Shown: positions 35,548 through 44,751 of the stretch, in pieces
Layout of the letters: every line of letters begins with the position of its first letter
How positions within the stretch are numbered: the stretch's first letter is position 1
From: JBELHO01 sp042091375
GTDB taxonomy: Bacteria; Pseudomonadota; Gammaproteobacteria; Enterobacterales; Alteromonadaceae
Assembly: GCA_042091375.1 (NCBI GenBank)
Contig: JBELHO010000002.1
Coordinates: 108,521-172,520 of the forward strand
Reading direction: 5' to 3'
Length of the DNA: 64,000 nucleotides
Notes under the pieces: model-generated
What the model saw: the letters and a program-made list of their open reading frames with translations, nothing else
Told to the model about the DNA's origin: nothing
Database searches by the model: none
Made by a program: the position numbers and the translations under genes

Positions 35548-38500
35548 TTAGTGTAACGTTTTATGTAAATCATTCAAAATACTGGTAATAAATATAAAGC
35601 GAGATTTAGCATCTTCAGTGTGACGTTTAAAGGTTAATTTGTTTGCCCCTGCCATCTTAAACACACTGGGTTGTTGTTGCAGCAAAGCAATGATCACTTG
35701 TGCATCGACCCGGGTATTGTCACTAAATTCTATGGAGCCACCAGCAGGACCCGCTTCAACTCTGGCTATACCTATCTGTTGGGCTTTTAATTTCAATTTA
35801 GCAATCTGTACTAAGTTTTTGGTAGCTTGTGGCAATAAGCCAAAACGATCGATTAATTCGACTTGAATATCATCGAGTTCATTTTTGTTGCTACAACTGG
35901 CAATGCGTTTGTATAAACTTAACCGCAAACTGACATCAAAGATATAATTATCTGGCAGCAAAGCCGGTATGCGTAAATCGACTTCGGTTTGGCTGGCCAT
36001 TACCTGATCCAACGACGGCTGTTTGCCTTCTTTTAAGGCGGCAACCGCTTGATCAAGCATTTCCATGTATAAACTAAAGCCTACTTGGCTCATTGAGCCA
36101 CTTTGATCTTCACCTAATAATTCACCAGCACCACGAATTTCCATATCGTGGGTTGCTAGAGTAAAACCTGCGCCCAGATCTTCCAGTGAGGCAATGGCAT
36201 CTAAGCGTTTCTTGGCATCTTTAGTCATGACTTTTGGGTGTGGAGTCAATAAATAGGCGTAAGCTTGGTGATGTGAGCGGCCAACTCGACCACGCAATTG
36301 ATGCAATTGCGCCAGACCTAAATGATCGGCTCTGTCCATAATGATGGTATTGGCACTGGGAACATCGATCCCGGTTTCGATAATAGTAGTACAAACCAAT
36401 ACGTTGTAACGTTGATGATAAAAATCACTCATGATCCGCTCAAGATCGCGCTCGCGCATTTGTCCGTGTGCGGTGACTATTTTTGCCTCGGGCAATAGTG
36501 TTTGAATATCAGCGGCTGTCTTCTCAATGGTATCAATATTGTTGTGTAGAAAGTAGACTTGTCCACCGCGCAATACCTCACGCAATATTGACTCGCGGAT
36601 CAAGGCTGGATCTCGTTGTCTAACAAAGGTCTTAACCGCCAACCTTTTTGCTGGTGGCGTAGCAATAATAGACAAGTCACGCATACCGCCCATCGCCATG
36701 TTTAACGTTCTAGGTATAGGGGTTGCGGTTAAGGTTAAAATATCAACATTGCTGCGCAGTTGCTTGATTTTTTCTTTTTGTTTGACCCCAAACCTGTGTT
36801 CTTCATCGACAATTAATAACCCTAAATCGCGATATTCAATGGTGTTTTGCAGTAGCTTATGGGTGCCAATTAAAATATCAACATGACCTGATGCGACTTT
36901 TGCAATCACCTCATTTTGTTGTTTAGCGGTTTTAAAACGCGACAGTACCTCGATAGCAACCGGCCAATTGGCGAAGCGATCCTTAAAGTTTTCGTAATGT
37001 TGCTGTGCCAGTAAAGTGGTGGGCACCAGCATGGCTACTTGTTTGCCATCGTTAACCGCCACGAAAGCAGCGCGCATTGCCACTTCGGTCTTGCCAAAGC
37101 CAACATCGCCACAGACTAATCTGTCCATTGTTTTATCTGACAACATATCACTGATCACCGCGTGGATCGCTTGCTCTTGATCTAAGGTTTCCTCAAAACC
37201 AAAGCTATCGCTAAAGGCGCGATATTCTTGTTTGTTTCTGTTGAAGCTATGACCTGTGTTTTGCGCGCGTTTGGCGTATATATCAAGGAGCTCGGCGGCG
37301 ACATCTTTGACTTTTTCTGCCGCTTTCTTCTTGGCTTTACTCCAAGTATCATTGCCCAGTTTGTGTAAGGGAGCGTGGTCAGCGTCACTACCTGAATAGC
37401 GATTGATCAAATGCAAAGAGGCAACCGGTACGTAAAGTTTGGCGTCATTGGCATAACTCAACATTAAAAATTCAGTGGTTAAGCCACCTGTTTCTAGAGT
37501 TTGCAAGCCCATATATCGGCCAATACCGTGCTCTATATGCACCACGGGCTGACCGGTAGACAATTCAGCAAGATTTTTAAATATGGCATCGGCTTGAATG
37601 TCTTGTTGTTTTTTGCGACGGCGCGACTGACGTACTCTGTCACCTAATAATTCTGCCTCAGTGATCACCGCTAAGCTATTTTTTAGCGAACCGCCTTTAA
37701 TTTGAAAAATAAAGCCATTGCTGAGTTCGTTAACTGTGATCCCAAGATTTTGATCCGAATCAATAAAATCGTCTATGTCAGTAAACAGTGGTGGCGATAA
37801 TTGATTGCGAGCCAATAACTCTAAAACGCTTTCTCGTCGGCCTTGGCTTTCGGCGACAAATAATACTTTGTTTGTGGTAGTTTTGTCGTCGAGGAAGTTA
37901 TTGAGTAAAGCAAATGGCTGTTTTAATTGATGATTAATGGTCAAGGCGGGCAGCTGCTTAACATCGTAATTGACAACACCTTTACTGAGTTGTGAAGGCG
38001 ACTCAGCGCTAACAAGCGGTTCAATTGCATTTTCATCCGCTGCCTGGTTACTGCTGATTTCAGTCGGCATTGGAGTTGTTTTAACGGTGATACGATCAAA
38101 AGGCTTGAGGGCTTTATACAATGCCTCGCTATCTAAGAATAAACTTTTTGGCGGTAATAAAGGTCTGGTTGGATCGTAGCGTCTGTCTTCATAGCGATAT
38201 TCAATATCAAGCCAATATTGCGCTATGGATTTATCAATATCACCTGACACTATAACTAAAGTATTATCAGCTAAGTAGTCACACAAGGTATTGGTTTGTT
38301 CAAAAAATAGAGGTAAATAGTACTCTATACCGGCGGGTAAAATACCGTTGCTGACTTGATGATACACTGATCCTTTATCTATGGTATTAGTGAACATGTC
38401 GCGGTATTGCTGGCGGAATAAATTAACCCCCATTTTGTCGGTTGGAAATTCATGCGCTGGCAATAGATCAATTTTATCCACTGTATCACTAGAACGTTGA

Positions 38501-39126
38501 TTATCGGGATCAAACAAGCGAATATCTTCAATTTCATCGTCAAAAAAATCTAGTCGATAAGGGGTTTTGCTGCCCATAGGGTACAAATCGAGAATGGCGC
38601 CACGAGCAGAAAATTCACCGTGCTCCATCACTTGATCAACACAGCGATAGCCACTTGCTTCTAGCTCTCGTCTCAGTTGATGTAAGTCTTTGACTTGTCC
38701 TTTGGCAATTAACAAACTGTTCGCTTCTAGATACTGTTTTGGCGCAAGGCGCTGCAGCAGTGTTGACACGGGGACAATAACAATACCTTTGTTCATCCGC
38801 GATAATTGATACAAGGTCGCTAGACGCTGAGAAATGATGTCTTGATGTGGCGAAAAGGTATCATAGGGCAGCGTTTCCCAGTCGGGAAATAGACAAATAG
38901 ACAATGGATCTGTTGTTGTTGTGAGGCTGGTTAACTCTTGTTCAAGACGCAAAGCCGATGGTGTATCGTGTACCACTAAGAGTATTGGCTGATCCACTTT
39001 TTTCGCCGCTTGATAAATAGCTAAGCTGGCACTACTGCCAATTAAGTTAGTCCAAGTTTTTTTATCGGCTTGCTTACCCCGTCGAGATGCGACAACAGGG
39101 GTCAATAAATGGTGCAGTTTGCTCAT
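35548..39126 (-). CDS. mfd: Transcription-repair coupling factor Mfd
   Basis: An SF2 translocase of 1192 residues that removes stalled RNA polymerase and recruits UvrA. The N-terminal UvrB-like module carries LFPDWETLPYDTFSPHQDIISQRL. The RNA-polymerase-interacting part includes VVHIEHGIGRYMGLQ. The motor has Walker A GDVGFGKTEVAMRA (about residue 670), DEEHRFGVKQKEKIK, and TATPIPRTLNMA. The C-terminal regulatory domain follows GEDQSGSMSQVGF. It is about 45 residues longer than E. coli Mfd, owing mainly to an insertion near residues 350-395. Confidence 0.97.
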   Translation of the reverse strand: MSKLHHLLTPVVASRRGKQADKKTWTNLIGSSASLAIYQAAKKVDQPILLVVHDTPSALRLEQELTSLTTTTDPLSICLFPDWETLPYDTFSPHQDIISQRLATLYQLSRMNKGIVIVPVSTLLQRLAPKQYLEANSLLIAKGQVKDLHQLRRELEASGYRCVDQVMEHGEFSARGAILDLYPMGSKTPYRLDFFDDEIEDIRLFDPDNQRSSDTVDKIDLLPAHEFPTDKMGVNLFRQQYRDMFTNTIDKGSVYHQVSNGILPAGIEYYLPLFFEQTNTLCDYLADNTLVIVSGDIDKSIAQYWLDIEYRYEDRRYDPTRPLLPPKSLFLDSEALYKALKPFDRITVKTTPMPTEISSNQAADENAIEPLVSAESPSQLSKGVVNYDVKQLPALTINHQLKQPFALLNNFLDDKTTTNKVLFVAESQGRRESVLELLARNQLSPPLFTDIDDFIDSDQNLGITVNELSNGFIFQIKGGSLKNSLAVITEAELLGDRVRQSRRRKKQQDIQADAIFKNLAELSTGQPVVHIEHGIGRYMGLQTLETGGLTTEFLMLSYANDAKLYVPVASLHLINRYSGSDADHAPLHKLGNDTWSKAKKKAAEKVKDVAAELLDIYAKRAQNTGHSFNRNKQEYRAFSDSFGFEETLDQEQAIHAVISDMLSDKTMDRLVCGDVGFGKTEVAMRAAFVAVNDGKQVAMLVPTTLLAQQHYENFKDRFANWPVAIEVLSRFKTAKQQNEVIAKVASGHVDILIGTHKLLQNTIEYRDLGLLIVDEEHRFGVKQKEKIKQLRSNVDILTLTATPIPRTLNMAMGGMRDLSIIATPPAKRLAVKTFVRQRDPALIRESILREVLRGGQVYFLHNNIDTIEKTAADIQTLLPEAKIVTAHGQMRERDLERIMSDFYHQRYNVLVCTTIIETGIDVPSANTIIMDRADHLGLAQLHQLRGRVGRSHHQAYAYLLTPHPKVMTKDAKKRLDAIASLEDLGAGFTLATHDMEIRGAGELLGEDQSGSMSQVGFSLYMEMLDQAVAALKEGKQPSLDQVMASQTEVDLRIPALLPDNYIFDVSLRLSLYKRIASCSNKNELDDIQVELIDRFGLLPQATKNLVQIAKLKLKAQQIGIARVEAGPAGGSIEFSDNTRVDAQVIIALLQQQPSVFKMAGANKLTFKRHTEDAKSRFIFITSILNDLHKTLH

Positions 39127-39414
39127 GTAATGGAAGTCTATTTGAGTTTAATCGGGTAAATTGGCGGTAATGATAACATGGCTGAAACCATATTTTTATT
39201 AATAGTTGAGTGAAATACTGAAATAATCAAGCCGTTATTTTACCTGCTGGGTAACTTTGAATTTGCTCTGTAGCGCAGGCTAATAGCAGGTCTGCACTGG
39301 CCTTTATTAGCAATGCTTGATTGCTCTTGTGTGTGGATTTAATAGAGCTAAATAAGACATGAAAGACAGTGCTTGACCCCATAATATCTAGATAAAATAA
39401 GAGCAAACTAGCCA
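39127..39414. other. Intergenic region between mfd and yehS
   Basis: Nothing convincing in this part of the 375-base gap. A 62-codon minus-strand frame (39227-39415) has no ribosome site or similarity that I recognise. Promoters of the divergent mfd and yehS should lie here. Confidence 0.5.
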
Positions 39415-39447
39415 CTAAACAAGTATACTGTTTAGATTGTATATAAT
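39415..39447 (+). promoter_or_regulatory. Palindrome overlapping a putative yehS promoter
   Basis: CTAAACA and TGTTTAG are perfect 7-base arms around AGTATAC (39415-39435). A consensus -10 box TATAAT follows at 39442-39447, placing the palindrome on the -35 region. This is a typical repressor layout, 55 bases upstream of the yehS GTG. The regulator is unknown. Confidence 0.5.
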
Positions 39448-39501
39448 TTGTCTAAGGTAAAGGCATAGAAGTGATTTGCCGCGACAATTGGAGAGAAGTA
39501 A

Positions 39502-40272
39502 GTGACTAATAACGACGTCTTGCGCCGTATTCGATATACCTTTGATTTAAAAGATCAGCAAGTCATTAGTATCTTTGCGTTAACCAAAGTAACAGTGTCA
39601 TCAACACAAGTGAAAAATTGGCTGAGAAAGGATGATGATCAACAGATGCTATTGCTTGAAGATCACCAATTGTCGAGTTTTTTAAATGGTTTTATCATTG
39701 AAAAACGCGGCAAACGCGATGGCGATTTACCTAAAGCTGACAAAGTGTTGAGTAAAAACTTAATTTTGATGAAGTTAAAAATAGCCTTGAACTTACAAGC
39801 TGAAGATATTATTGCCATGTTAAAAGCCAATGATTTAGTGATAGGTAAGTCAGAATTGAGTGCTTTTTTTAGAAAGCCAGAGCACAAAAACTATCGACAT
39901 TGTAAGGCTCAGTTTTTACGCAATTTTTTGCAAGGTATCGATCAAAAGTTCCACGTTAAGCGCTTCGTAAAAAAGCAAAAGTCAGCAAATCAGAGCAATG
40001 CACCTGCGCAGGCAAATGACTCCATTCAAACATGGAAAAATAACAACAACAACAATAATAATAATAACAATAACAATAACAATAACAACAACAATAACAA
40101 AAATAAACCTGCGAAAGCCTCAACTAACACCTTAACTAGCACCTCAACTAACACCTCAACTAAAACCTTATACGTCAATCCAAAGGCCGCTAGTAATAAG
40201 GCTACTAATAGCAATAAAAGCCAACGAAAAACGCTAAAATTAAAGCCCTCAGACATATATCAAGACGAATAG
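39502..40272 (+). CDS. yehS: YehS/DUF1456 protein with a poly-Asn tail
   Basis: Residues 1-155 are a complete DUF1456 protein: two repeats of the same fold, MTNNDVLRRIRYTFDLKD and LSKNLILMKLKIALNLQAEDII, each ending in a FxRK or LRKDDD element. Usual members are about 150-160 residues; this one is 256. The extra 100 residues hold a run of 20 Asn (codons AAC and AAT mixed), a Thr/Ser-rich repeat (NTLTSTSTNTSTKT) and a basic end. The GTG start has GAGAGAAG just upstream. The function of the family is not known. Confidence 0.88.
   Translation: MTNNDVLRRIRYTFDLKDQQVISIFALTKVTVSSTQVKNWLRKDDDQQMLLLEDHQLSSFLNGFIIEKRGKRDGDLPKADKVLSKNLILMKLKIALNLQAEDIIAMLKANDLVIGKSELSAFFRKPEHKNYRHCKAQFLRNFLQGIDQKFHVKRFVKKQKSANQSNAPAQANDSIQTWKNNNNNNNNNNNNNNNNNNNNKNKPAKASTNTLTSTSTNTSTKTLYVNPKAASNKATNSNKSQRKTLKLKPSDIYQDE
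40039..40098. repeat. Asn codon run in yehS
   Basis: Twenty consecutive AAC or AAT codons. The alternation of AAC and AAT shows it is not a pure trinucleotide array, but several pure stretches could still slip. Confidence 0.95.
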
Positions 40273-40375
40273 GCGATGTTGTGCCGTGTTACTTTTGAAC
40301 TGCAGCAAGTGGCATGGCACTGAGTGACAGTTAAGTCACTTATAGTGGGCTAATGGTCGCAGTCTTTTCTGCTGG

Positions 40376-40450
40376 TCAGTTAACTGATCAGCAGTTAATG
40401 GATGTTCAGTTAATGGATGTTCAGTTAATGGATGATCAGTTAATAGGGAA
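40376..40450. repeat. Five 15-base tandem units
   Basis: Units begin at 40376, 40391, 40406, 40421 and 40436. The central three are nearly identical to TCAGTTAATGGATGT and the outer two are degenerate. They lie in the 316-base gap between yehS and the YHYH gene. A 62-codon frame across them (40353-40541) has no ribosome site and repeats a pentapeptide, so I do not call it a gene. Confidence 0.9.
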
Positions 40451-40513
40451 TGAGCTAATTGATAATAAACTGATGGCAACCCAATCATCGCCTAGTGGCA
40501 ATCTTTACATAAC

Positions 40514-40535
40514 TTTACACCCCTCGGGGTGTAAA
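40514..40535. promoter_or_regulatory. Perfect hairpin before the YHYH gene
   Basis: Arms TTTACACCCC / GGGGTGTAAA around TC form a perfect inverted repeat 53 bases upstream of the YHYH lipoprotein ATG. There is no T-run on either strand that would make it a clear terminator, so an operator or leader structure is equally likely. Confidence 0.55.
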
Positions 40536-40588
40536 AGATAAAAGCACAGTTATAAAATAGCCTCAGTATTTTACATCAGGTTTTTTAT

Positions 40589-41761
40589 ATGAAGTTTTCT
40601 CCTAACTTAAGCCAATCTTTCGATCCCCTTGCTTGGTTATTATTATTGCCATTAGTTGTGCTGTTGTCAGCTTGTGGTGGTAGCGGTGACTCAAGTCCTG
40701 TAGCTGAGCCAGAACCAGAGCCAATAGTCACCCCTCAACCCAGTGTGGCTTTACCAGAAAATAATCTGCAGAAAAATGTGGTTGGAGATATCTCTTATTT
40801 GACCTTAACCAATAGAGATCCAGATTGTGGGCAATATGTCGGTGATTATGTAGCCAACATTGTCGATACTCAACAAAGTGTATTATTTGATAGCTATTTA
40901 ACCGTTACTGCAACTGATGATTATTGTACTTTTACCAGTAACAATATTCCCAATCACAATGTCGGCGGCAATACCAGTACAGGTAAAGATTTTGCCAGTC
41001 GGGTAAAACCCAATAGCAAGGCTTATGTGTTAACTGTGCCACGCTCACCGGTTGTACAAAATAGCCCTACCTATATAGAAAAGGTTGCCGGTATGCTGAC
41101 CTTAAACGGTATCTTGTTAAATGGTGTAGATTTAGATGTCGATTCAGCGTTTTGTTATCACCCCGATATTAATGCGCCGTTAAATATCGGATTAGGTACG
41201 CGCACTCAGTGTGGCCTCAACGCCGACTGGTATGCAGTACCCGCAATTAATGACAGTATTGTCACATTAGATGAGTTCTCTGGTCATGCTTTTGATGGCA
41301 GATATCATTATCACGGCGATAATAATGGCTTATCTCACCATGACAGCAGTAATAGTGATAGCTTGTCGTTTGATCCCGATGAGGTAGATCCCAGTGGCTC
41401 TCCGGTTGTTGGTTTTGCCCCAGATGGTTTCCCCATTTACGGCCATTATTTTTATGATGAAGCCGCTGGGGGCTTGCGCAAAGCCCAATCCAGTTGGCAA
41501 ACCTATACAACTGAGCGAACAACACCACAGGGTTCAAACGTTGCAGCGCCATCGATAACCACCCATCCAAGGGGGTTGTTTGTCGAAGATTGGTACTATC
41601 AGCAGGGCAGTGGTGATTTGGATGAATGTAATGGTATGACTGATGCCTATGGAAACTACGGTTATTATTACACTGAATCGTACCCTTTTGCGCCACTTTG
41701 TGTGAAAGGCCAAGCAGATCCCTCATTTATTCTAGATGCCTCGGCTTTCGAAGGAGAGTGA
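40589..41761 (+). CDS. YHYH-domain lipoprotein
   Basis: A 390-residue exported lipoprotein with lipobox LLSAC followed by GGSGDSS and a Pro/Glu spacer. The C-terminal part is the YHYH domain: FDGRYHYHGDNNGL, VVGFAPDGFPIYGHYFY, and GDLDECNGMTDAYGNYGYYYTE. Cys pairs in the N-terminal part (PDCGQYVGD ... DDYCTF) suggest disulfides. The family is common in marine bacteria; the His-rich motif suggests metal binding, but no function is established. A strong hairpin precedes the gene. Confidence 0.88.
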   Translation: MKFSPNLSQSFDPLAWLLLLPLVVLLSACGGSGDSSPVAEPEPEPIVTPQPSVALPENNLQKNVVGDISYLTLTNRDPDCGQYVGDYVANIVDTQQSVLFDSYLTVTATDDYCTFTSNNIPNHNVGGNTSTGKDFASRVKPNSKAYVLTVPRSPVVQNSPTYIEKVAGMLTLNGILLNGVDLDVDSAFCYHPDINAPLNIGLGTRTQCGLNADWYAVPAINDSIVTLDEFSGHAFDGRYHYHGDNNGLSHHDSSNSDSLSFDPDEVDPSGSPVVGFAPDGFPIYGHYFYDEAAGGLRKAQSSWQTYTTERTTPQGSNVAAPSITTHPRGLFVEDWYYQQGSGDLDECNGMTDAYGNYGYYYTESYPFAPLCVKGQADPSFILDASAFEGE

Positions 41762-41991
41762 TAAGCGGTTTTTCCTCAACGGCTTTGGCAGTGATTAATA
41801 TTAACTATTGGCAATTTGTATTCACCTAGTGTTGATGTGTTAAGTAAACCAGTGGTGCGGTGACATGCCAATGATATTCAAAAGTTTTGGACTGTCACAA
41901 TCAACACCCGGCCAAGATAACTACAATGGGTTGTTGCGGTTATCTTGGTGGTCGTTTACTTATCTGCTGATGTCGCTTGTTATGAACCGCT

Positions 41992-43551
41992 TTAATACTT
42001 ATCGGGGTATTTTGCCGCTTGGTTTTTCGCAGGTAATGACTGTTGAATAAACTGTCGTAAATCATCATTAGCCTGCTTGAGATCTTCTTGTCGCAAATAC
42101 ATCATATGGCCACTGCGATAGCCTTTAAAACTCAACCTGTCTTGCATTTTTCCACTGGGATCTAAATGCCACATATTGTATTTGGCATCAAAATAATTGG
42201 TTGCTCCGTCGTAATAGCCCGATTGAATAAGCACTTTCATAAACGGGTTTTCGGCCATAGCTAAGCGCAGTTGTCTTCCGGTGTTATTTTGTGTTCTGTC
42301 CCATGGGCGCACATTGCCAAACATATTGTATTTAATATCCGTGACATAGTTTAATTCAGTGCGCATATAGTGATTAATCGCAGGGGTGAAAGAGTGCAGC
42401 CAACTGGTTAACTCGGCATTGTAATCAGGTTTGTCACCAGCATTTCTGACATCAATGCCTAGATAGCGGGAATCTAAGCGTCCCACTGTTTGCTCGCGGT
42501 CGCGCAGTAACGCTTTCCAAAAATACTGGTTGGGTATGTCTAAGTTGTTTTGCAATACCGATTTAACCGTTAACCCTGAGTAATCGGCAACTTGCTGGGC
42601 TATTGTTTGCTTTTTACTTTCACTAATAAAGCCGCCTTTAGCTAAGGTCGGCAGGTATTCATTAAGGGTAAAGGTTTCAACTTCGGTTAATAAGTCGTTG
42701 AGATCTTTACTCTGATTTTCTTGGTTTAGTGCCTGATGATGCCATGCCGCCGCCGCAAAATAAGGCAAGCGATTAGCTGCTTTTACTGGGCCTTGTCTTT
42801 CGATGCCTATGTCGGTAGGTGAAACCAGCACAACGCCGTTGATATACATCCATTGTCGGCCTTGTAACTCTTTTGCCAGACCTGATACTCGGGTTGTACC
42901 ATAACTTTCACCAATTAAAAATTTAGGTGAAGGCCAGCGTTGATTGCGGGTGACAAAAGTATTCAGCCATTCGGCTAAATAGGCAATATCGGCATTTACC
43001 CCAAAAAACATGGCTTTTTGCTCAGCTTTAGTAGGTAATTTGCCTTGTTTGTTTTTCAAGACTCTGGAATAGCCAGTGTTCACTGGATTGACAAATACGA
43101 TATCTGCAACATCTAGGATCGAATGCGGGTTAGTTTTAACACCATATGGTTGTAATGGATAGCCTTCGCTATCGACGTTCAACACTCTCGGTCCAGTGTA
43201 GGCGACATGCATCCAAACTGAGGCCGAACCCGGACCGCCATTAAAAGAAATAACCAAAGGACGACTTGCTGGATTAGTGACATCACTGCGTTGATAATAG
43301 GTATAGTGCAGGGTAGCAATGGCCTCACCAGTTTCATTCCAAACCGGCTGTGTACCTGTTTTTGCGGTATAAGCAATTTTATTGCCATTAATACGGGTTT
43401 TATGGCGGGTGAGCACGTGATCGTCAATGGCTATACTGCGACTGTGATCATTCACTTCCGCTGTTTCTGCTTGCGCTAGACGCGGTGCAACAGCTAATGA
43501 AAATAGACAAATAACAGTGATCGTGCTTGGCCATTTAATAAAACTATTCAT
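41992..43551 (-). CDS. S10-family serine carboxypeptidase-like peptidase
   Basis: A 519-residue exported peptidase with a signal peptide (IKWPSTITVICLFSLAVAPRLAQA). The alpha/beta-hydrolase catalytic parts are visible: oxyanion NGGPGSASVW, nucleophile in LIGESYGTTR, Asp in IQSGYYDGATNY and His in YRSGHMMYLRQ. Bacterial S10 members remove C-terminal residues or act as acyl-aminoacyl hydrolases. It is divergent from the DUF4174 gene, with the long pentanucleotide array between them. Confidence 0.92.
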   Translation of the reverse strand: MNSFIKWPSTITVICLFSLAVAPRLAQAETAEVNDHSRSIAIDDHVLTRHKTRINGNKIAYTAKTGTQPVWNETGEAIATLHYTYYQRSDVTNPASRPLVISFNGGPGSASVWMHVAYTGPRVLNVDSEGYPLQPYGVKTNPHSILDVADIVFVNPVNTGYSRVLKNKQGKLPTKAEQKAMFFGVNADIAYLAEWLNTFVTRNQRWPSPKFLIGESYGTTRVSGLAKELQGRQWMYINGVVLVSPTDIGIERQGPVKAANRLPYFAAAAWHHQALNQENQSKDLNDLLTEVETFTLNEYLPTLAKGGFISESKKQTIAQQVADYSGLTVKSVLQNNLDIPNQYFWKALLRDREQTVGRLDSRYLGIDVRNAGDKPDYNAELTSWLHSFTPAINHYMRTELNYVTDIKYNMFGNVRPWDRTQNNTGRQLRLAMAENPFMKVLIQSGYYDGATNYFDAKYNMWHLDPSGKMQDRLSFKGYRSGHMMYLRQEDLKQANDDLRQFIQQSLPAKNQAAKYPDKY

Positions 43552-43824
43552 GATGTATCTCTATTTTTTAAATTGTTTTTTGATGAGTGCAGATATTTCA
43601 ACAACAGGGTCTAATCGGCAAAGCTTGCCGATTTTTCCTGATATTGGTAGATAAATGCAAGCAAAGCATGAATTATCAAATTAGCAAAGTCAATTTTACC
43701 AAGTTTATTTCCCCCTGAGATAAACCCAAAGAGTAAAGGAAACAGCTAATGAACAGTGGTCTGAGTGGCTTTTATTTGTTATTTTACTACTCAAAGAAAG
43801 CTAGCTTTTAGCTTGTATTAGATA
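43552..43824. other. Intergenic region upstream of the S10 peptidase
   Basis: No gene seen. It must hold the minus-strand promoter of the S10 gene and adjoins the pentanucleotide array. Confidence 0.5.
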
Positions 43825-44019
43825 CTTAACTTAACTTAACTTAGCTTAACTTAACTTAACTTAACTTAACTTAGCTTAACTTAACTTAGCTTAGCTTAAC
43901 TTAGCTTAGCTTAACTTAACTTAGCTTAACTTAACTTAGCTTAACTTAGCTTAACTTAGCTTAACTTAACTTAGCTTAACTTAACTTAACTTAATTTAAC
44001 TTAGCTTAACTTAAGTTAA
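43825..44019. repeat. 39-unit pentanucleotide array, CTTAA/CTTAG
   Basis: 195 bases consist of 39 uninterrupted 5-base units. I count 25 CTTAA, 12 CTTAG and two near the right end that differ (TTTAA at 43995, GTTAA at 44015). The A and G variants are interspersed without a simple period. The array ends one base before the Shine-Dalgarno AAGGGG (44021-44026) of the DUF4174 gene, so it forms the whole immediate upstream region of that gene. Confidence 0.97.
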
Positions 44020-44032
44020 CAAGGGGCCTTTG

Positions 44033-44497
44033 ATGAGATATTTACTTGCTTTATTTGCTTTAGTGGCCTTTGTTATAAGTAACTTTGCTTTTACTGGGCA
44101 AAGCCCTGTTCTCAGCTCTGTTCTCAGCCCTGTTCTCAACACTGTTGCACAACTGCAATGGCAGAACCGGGTACTGATCATTTGGTCAGATCAGGCAAAA
44201 GTCGAATTTGATGGTTTTATTGAAGCTTATCAGCTTGAAATTGATGATCGCGATATGGTGTTATTTGTCATCGACCAAGACAATCAAGTGTTTAGTAATT
44301 ATTCAGGTAATATTGATAGCAATTTGGCCACCAGCCTAAAATCTAACTTTCCCCAACAACAAGCCCGCTATTTCCTTATAGGGAAAGATGGCGGCATAAA
44401 AAGTTATGGTAACAAGCTAGCTATTGAAAAAATCTTTGCTGAAATTAACCTGATGCCGATGAGAAGACAAGAAATGCGCAATCGCCATCAACACTGA
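44033..44497 (+). CDS. DUF4174 exported protein
   Basis: A 154-residue protein with a signal peptide (MRYLLALFALVAFVISNFAF) followed by a short Ser/Val/Leu repeat (SSVLSPVLN). The mature domain LQWQNRVLIIWSDQAK...MVLFVID and ARYFLIGKDGGIKSYG is the DUF4174 pattern, a thioredoxin-like fold without the Cys pair; function unknown. ATG 44033 is chosen because AAGGGG ends 6 bases before it. Length changes in the pentanucleotide array next to this ribosome site would alter its promoter or leader. Confidence 0.85.
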   Translation: MRYLLALFALVAFVISNFAFTGQSPVLSSVLSPVLNTVAQLQWQNRVLIIWSDQAKVEFDGFIEAYQLEIDDRDMVLFVIDQDNQVFSNYSGNIDSNLATSLKSNFPQQQARYFLIGKDGGIKSYGNKLAIEKIFAEINLMPMRRQEMRNRHQH

Positions 44498-44751
44498 AAC
44501 AGCATCTCAGTTTATCCCTTGTTATCTCAGTTGTACTTTTTTCAAATGGCCTGATTTCTGTTTAATTTGACTACAACAGATACCTTATTGCTTGGCAAAA
44601 ATATCTGCAAGTCAGCACAAAAATAGTGATAAAATTATTAAAAAACTGGCCTTGCAACCTATGGTTGACAAAATACCAAGTCAACTTGCTAGTGCGCAAC
44701 CGCCTTGCTACCTATGATTGCTGCTGAAATTAAGCAAAGGAAGATACTTTT

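Noticed and set aside
39227..39415. 62-codon minus-strand frame upstream of mfd
   Set aside because: No ribosome site, no recognised similarity and an ordinary length for a chance frame.
40026..40256. Poly-Leu minus-strand frame
   Set aside because: It is the antisense reading of the Asn codons of yehS.
40353..40541. 62-codon frame over the 15-base repeats
   Set aside because: No Shine-Dalgarno; the repeated QLMDV pentapeptide merely follows from a repeat length divisible by three.
41865..42050. 61-codon plus-strand frame at the end of the S10 peptidase gene
   Set aside because: It overlaps the antisense 3' end of a well-supported gene and shows no ribosome site.
43825..44019. CRISPR array or telomere-like repeat
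   Set aside because: Units are 5 bases with no spacers and the locus is internal with no cas genes, so it is a microsatellite.
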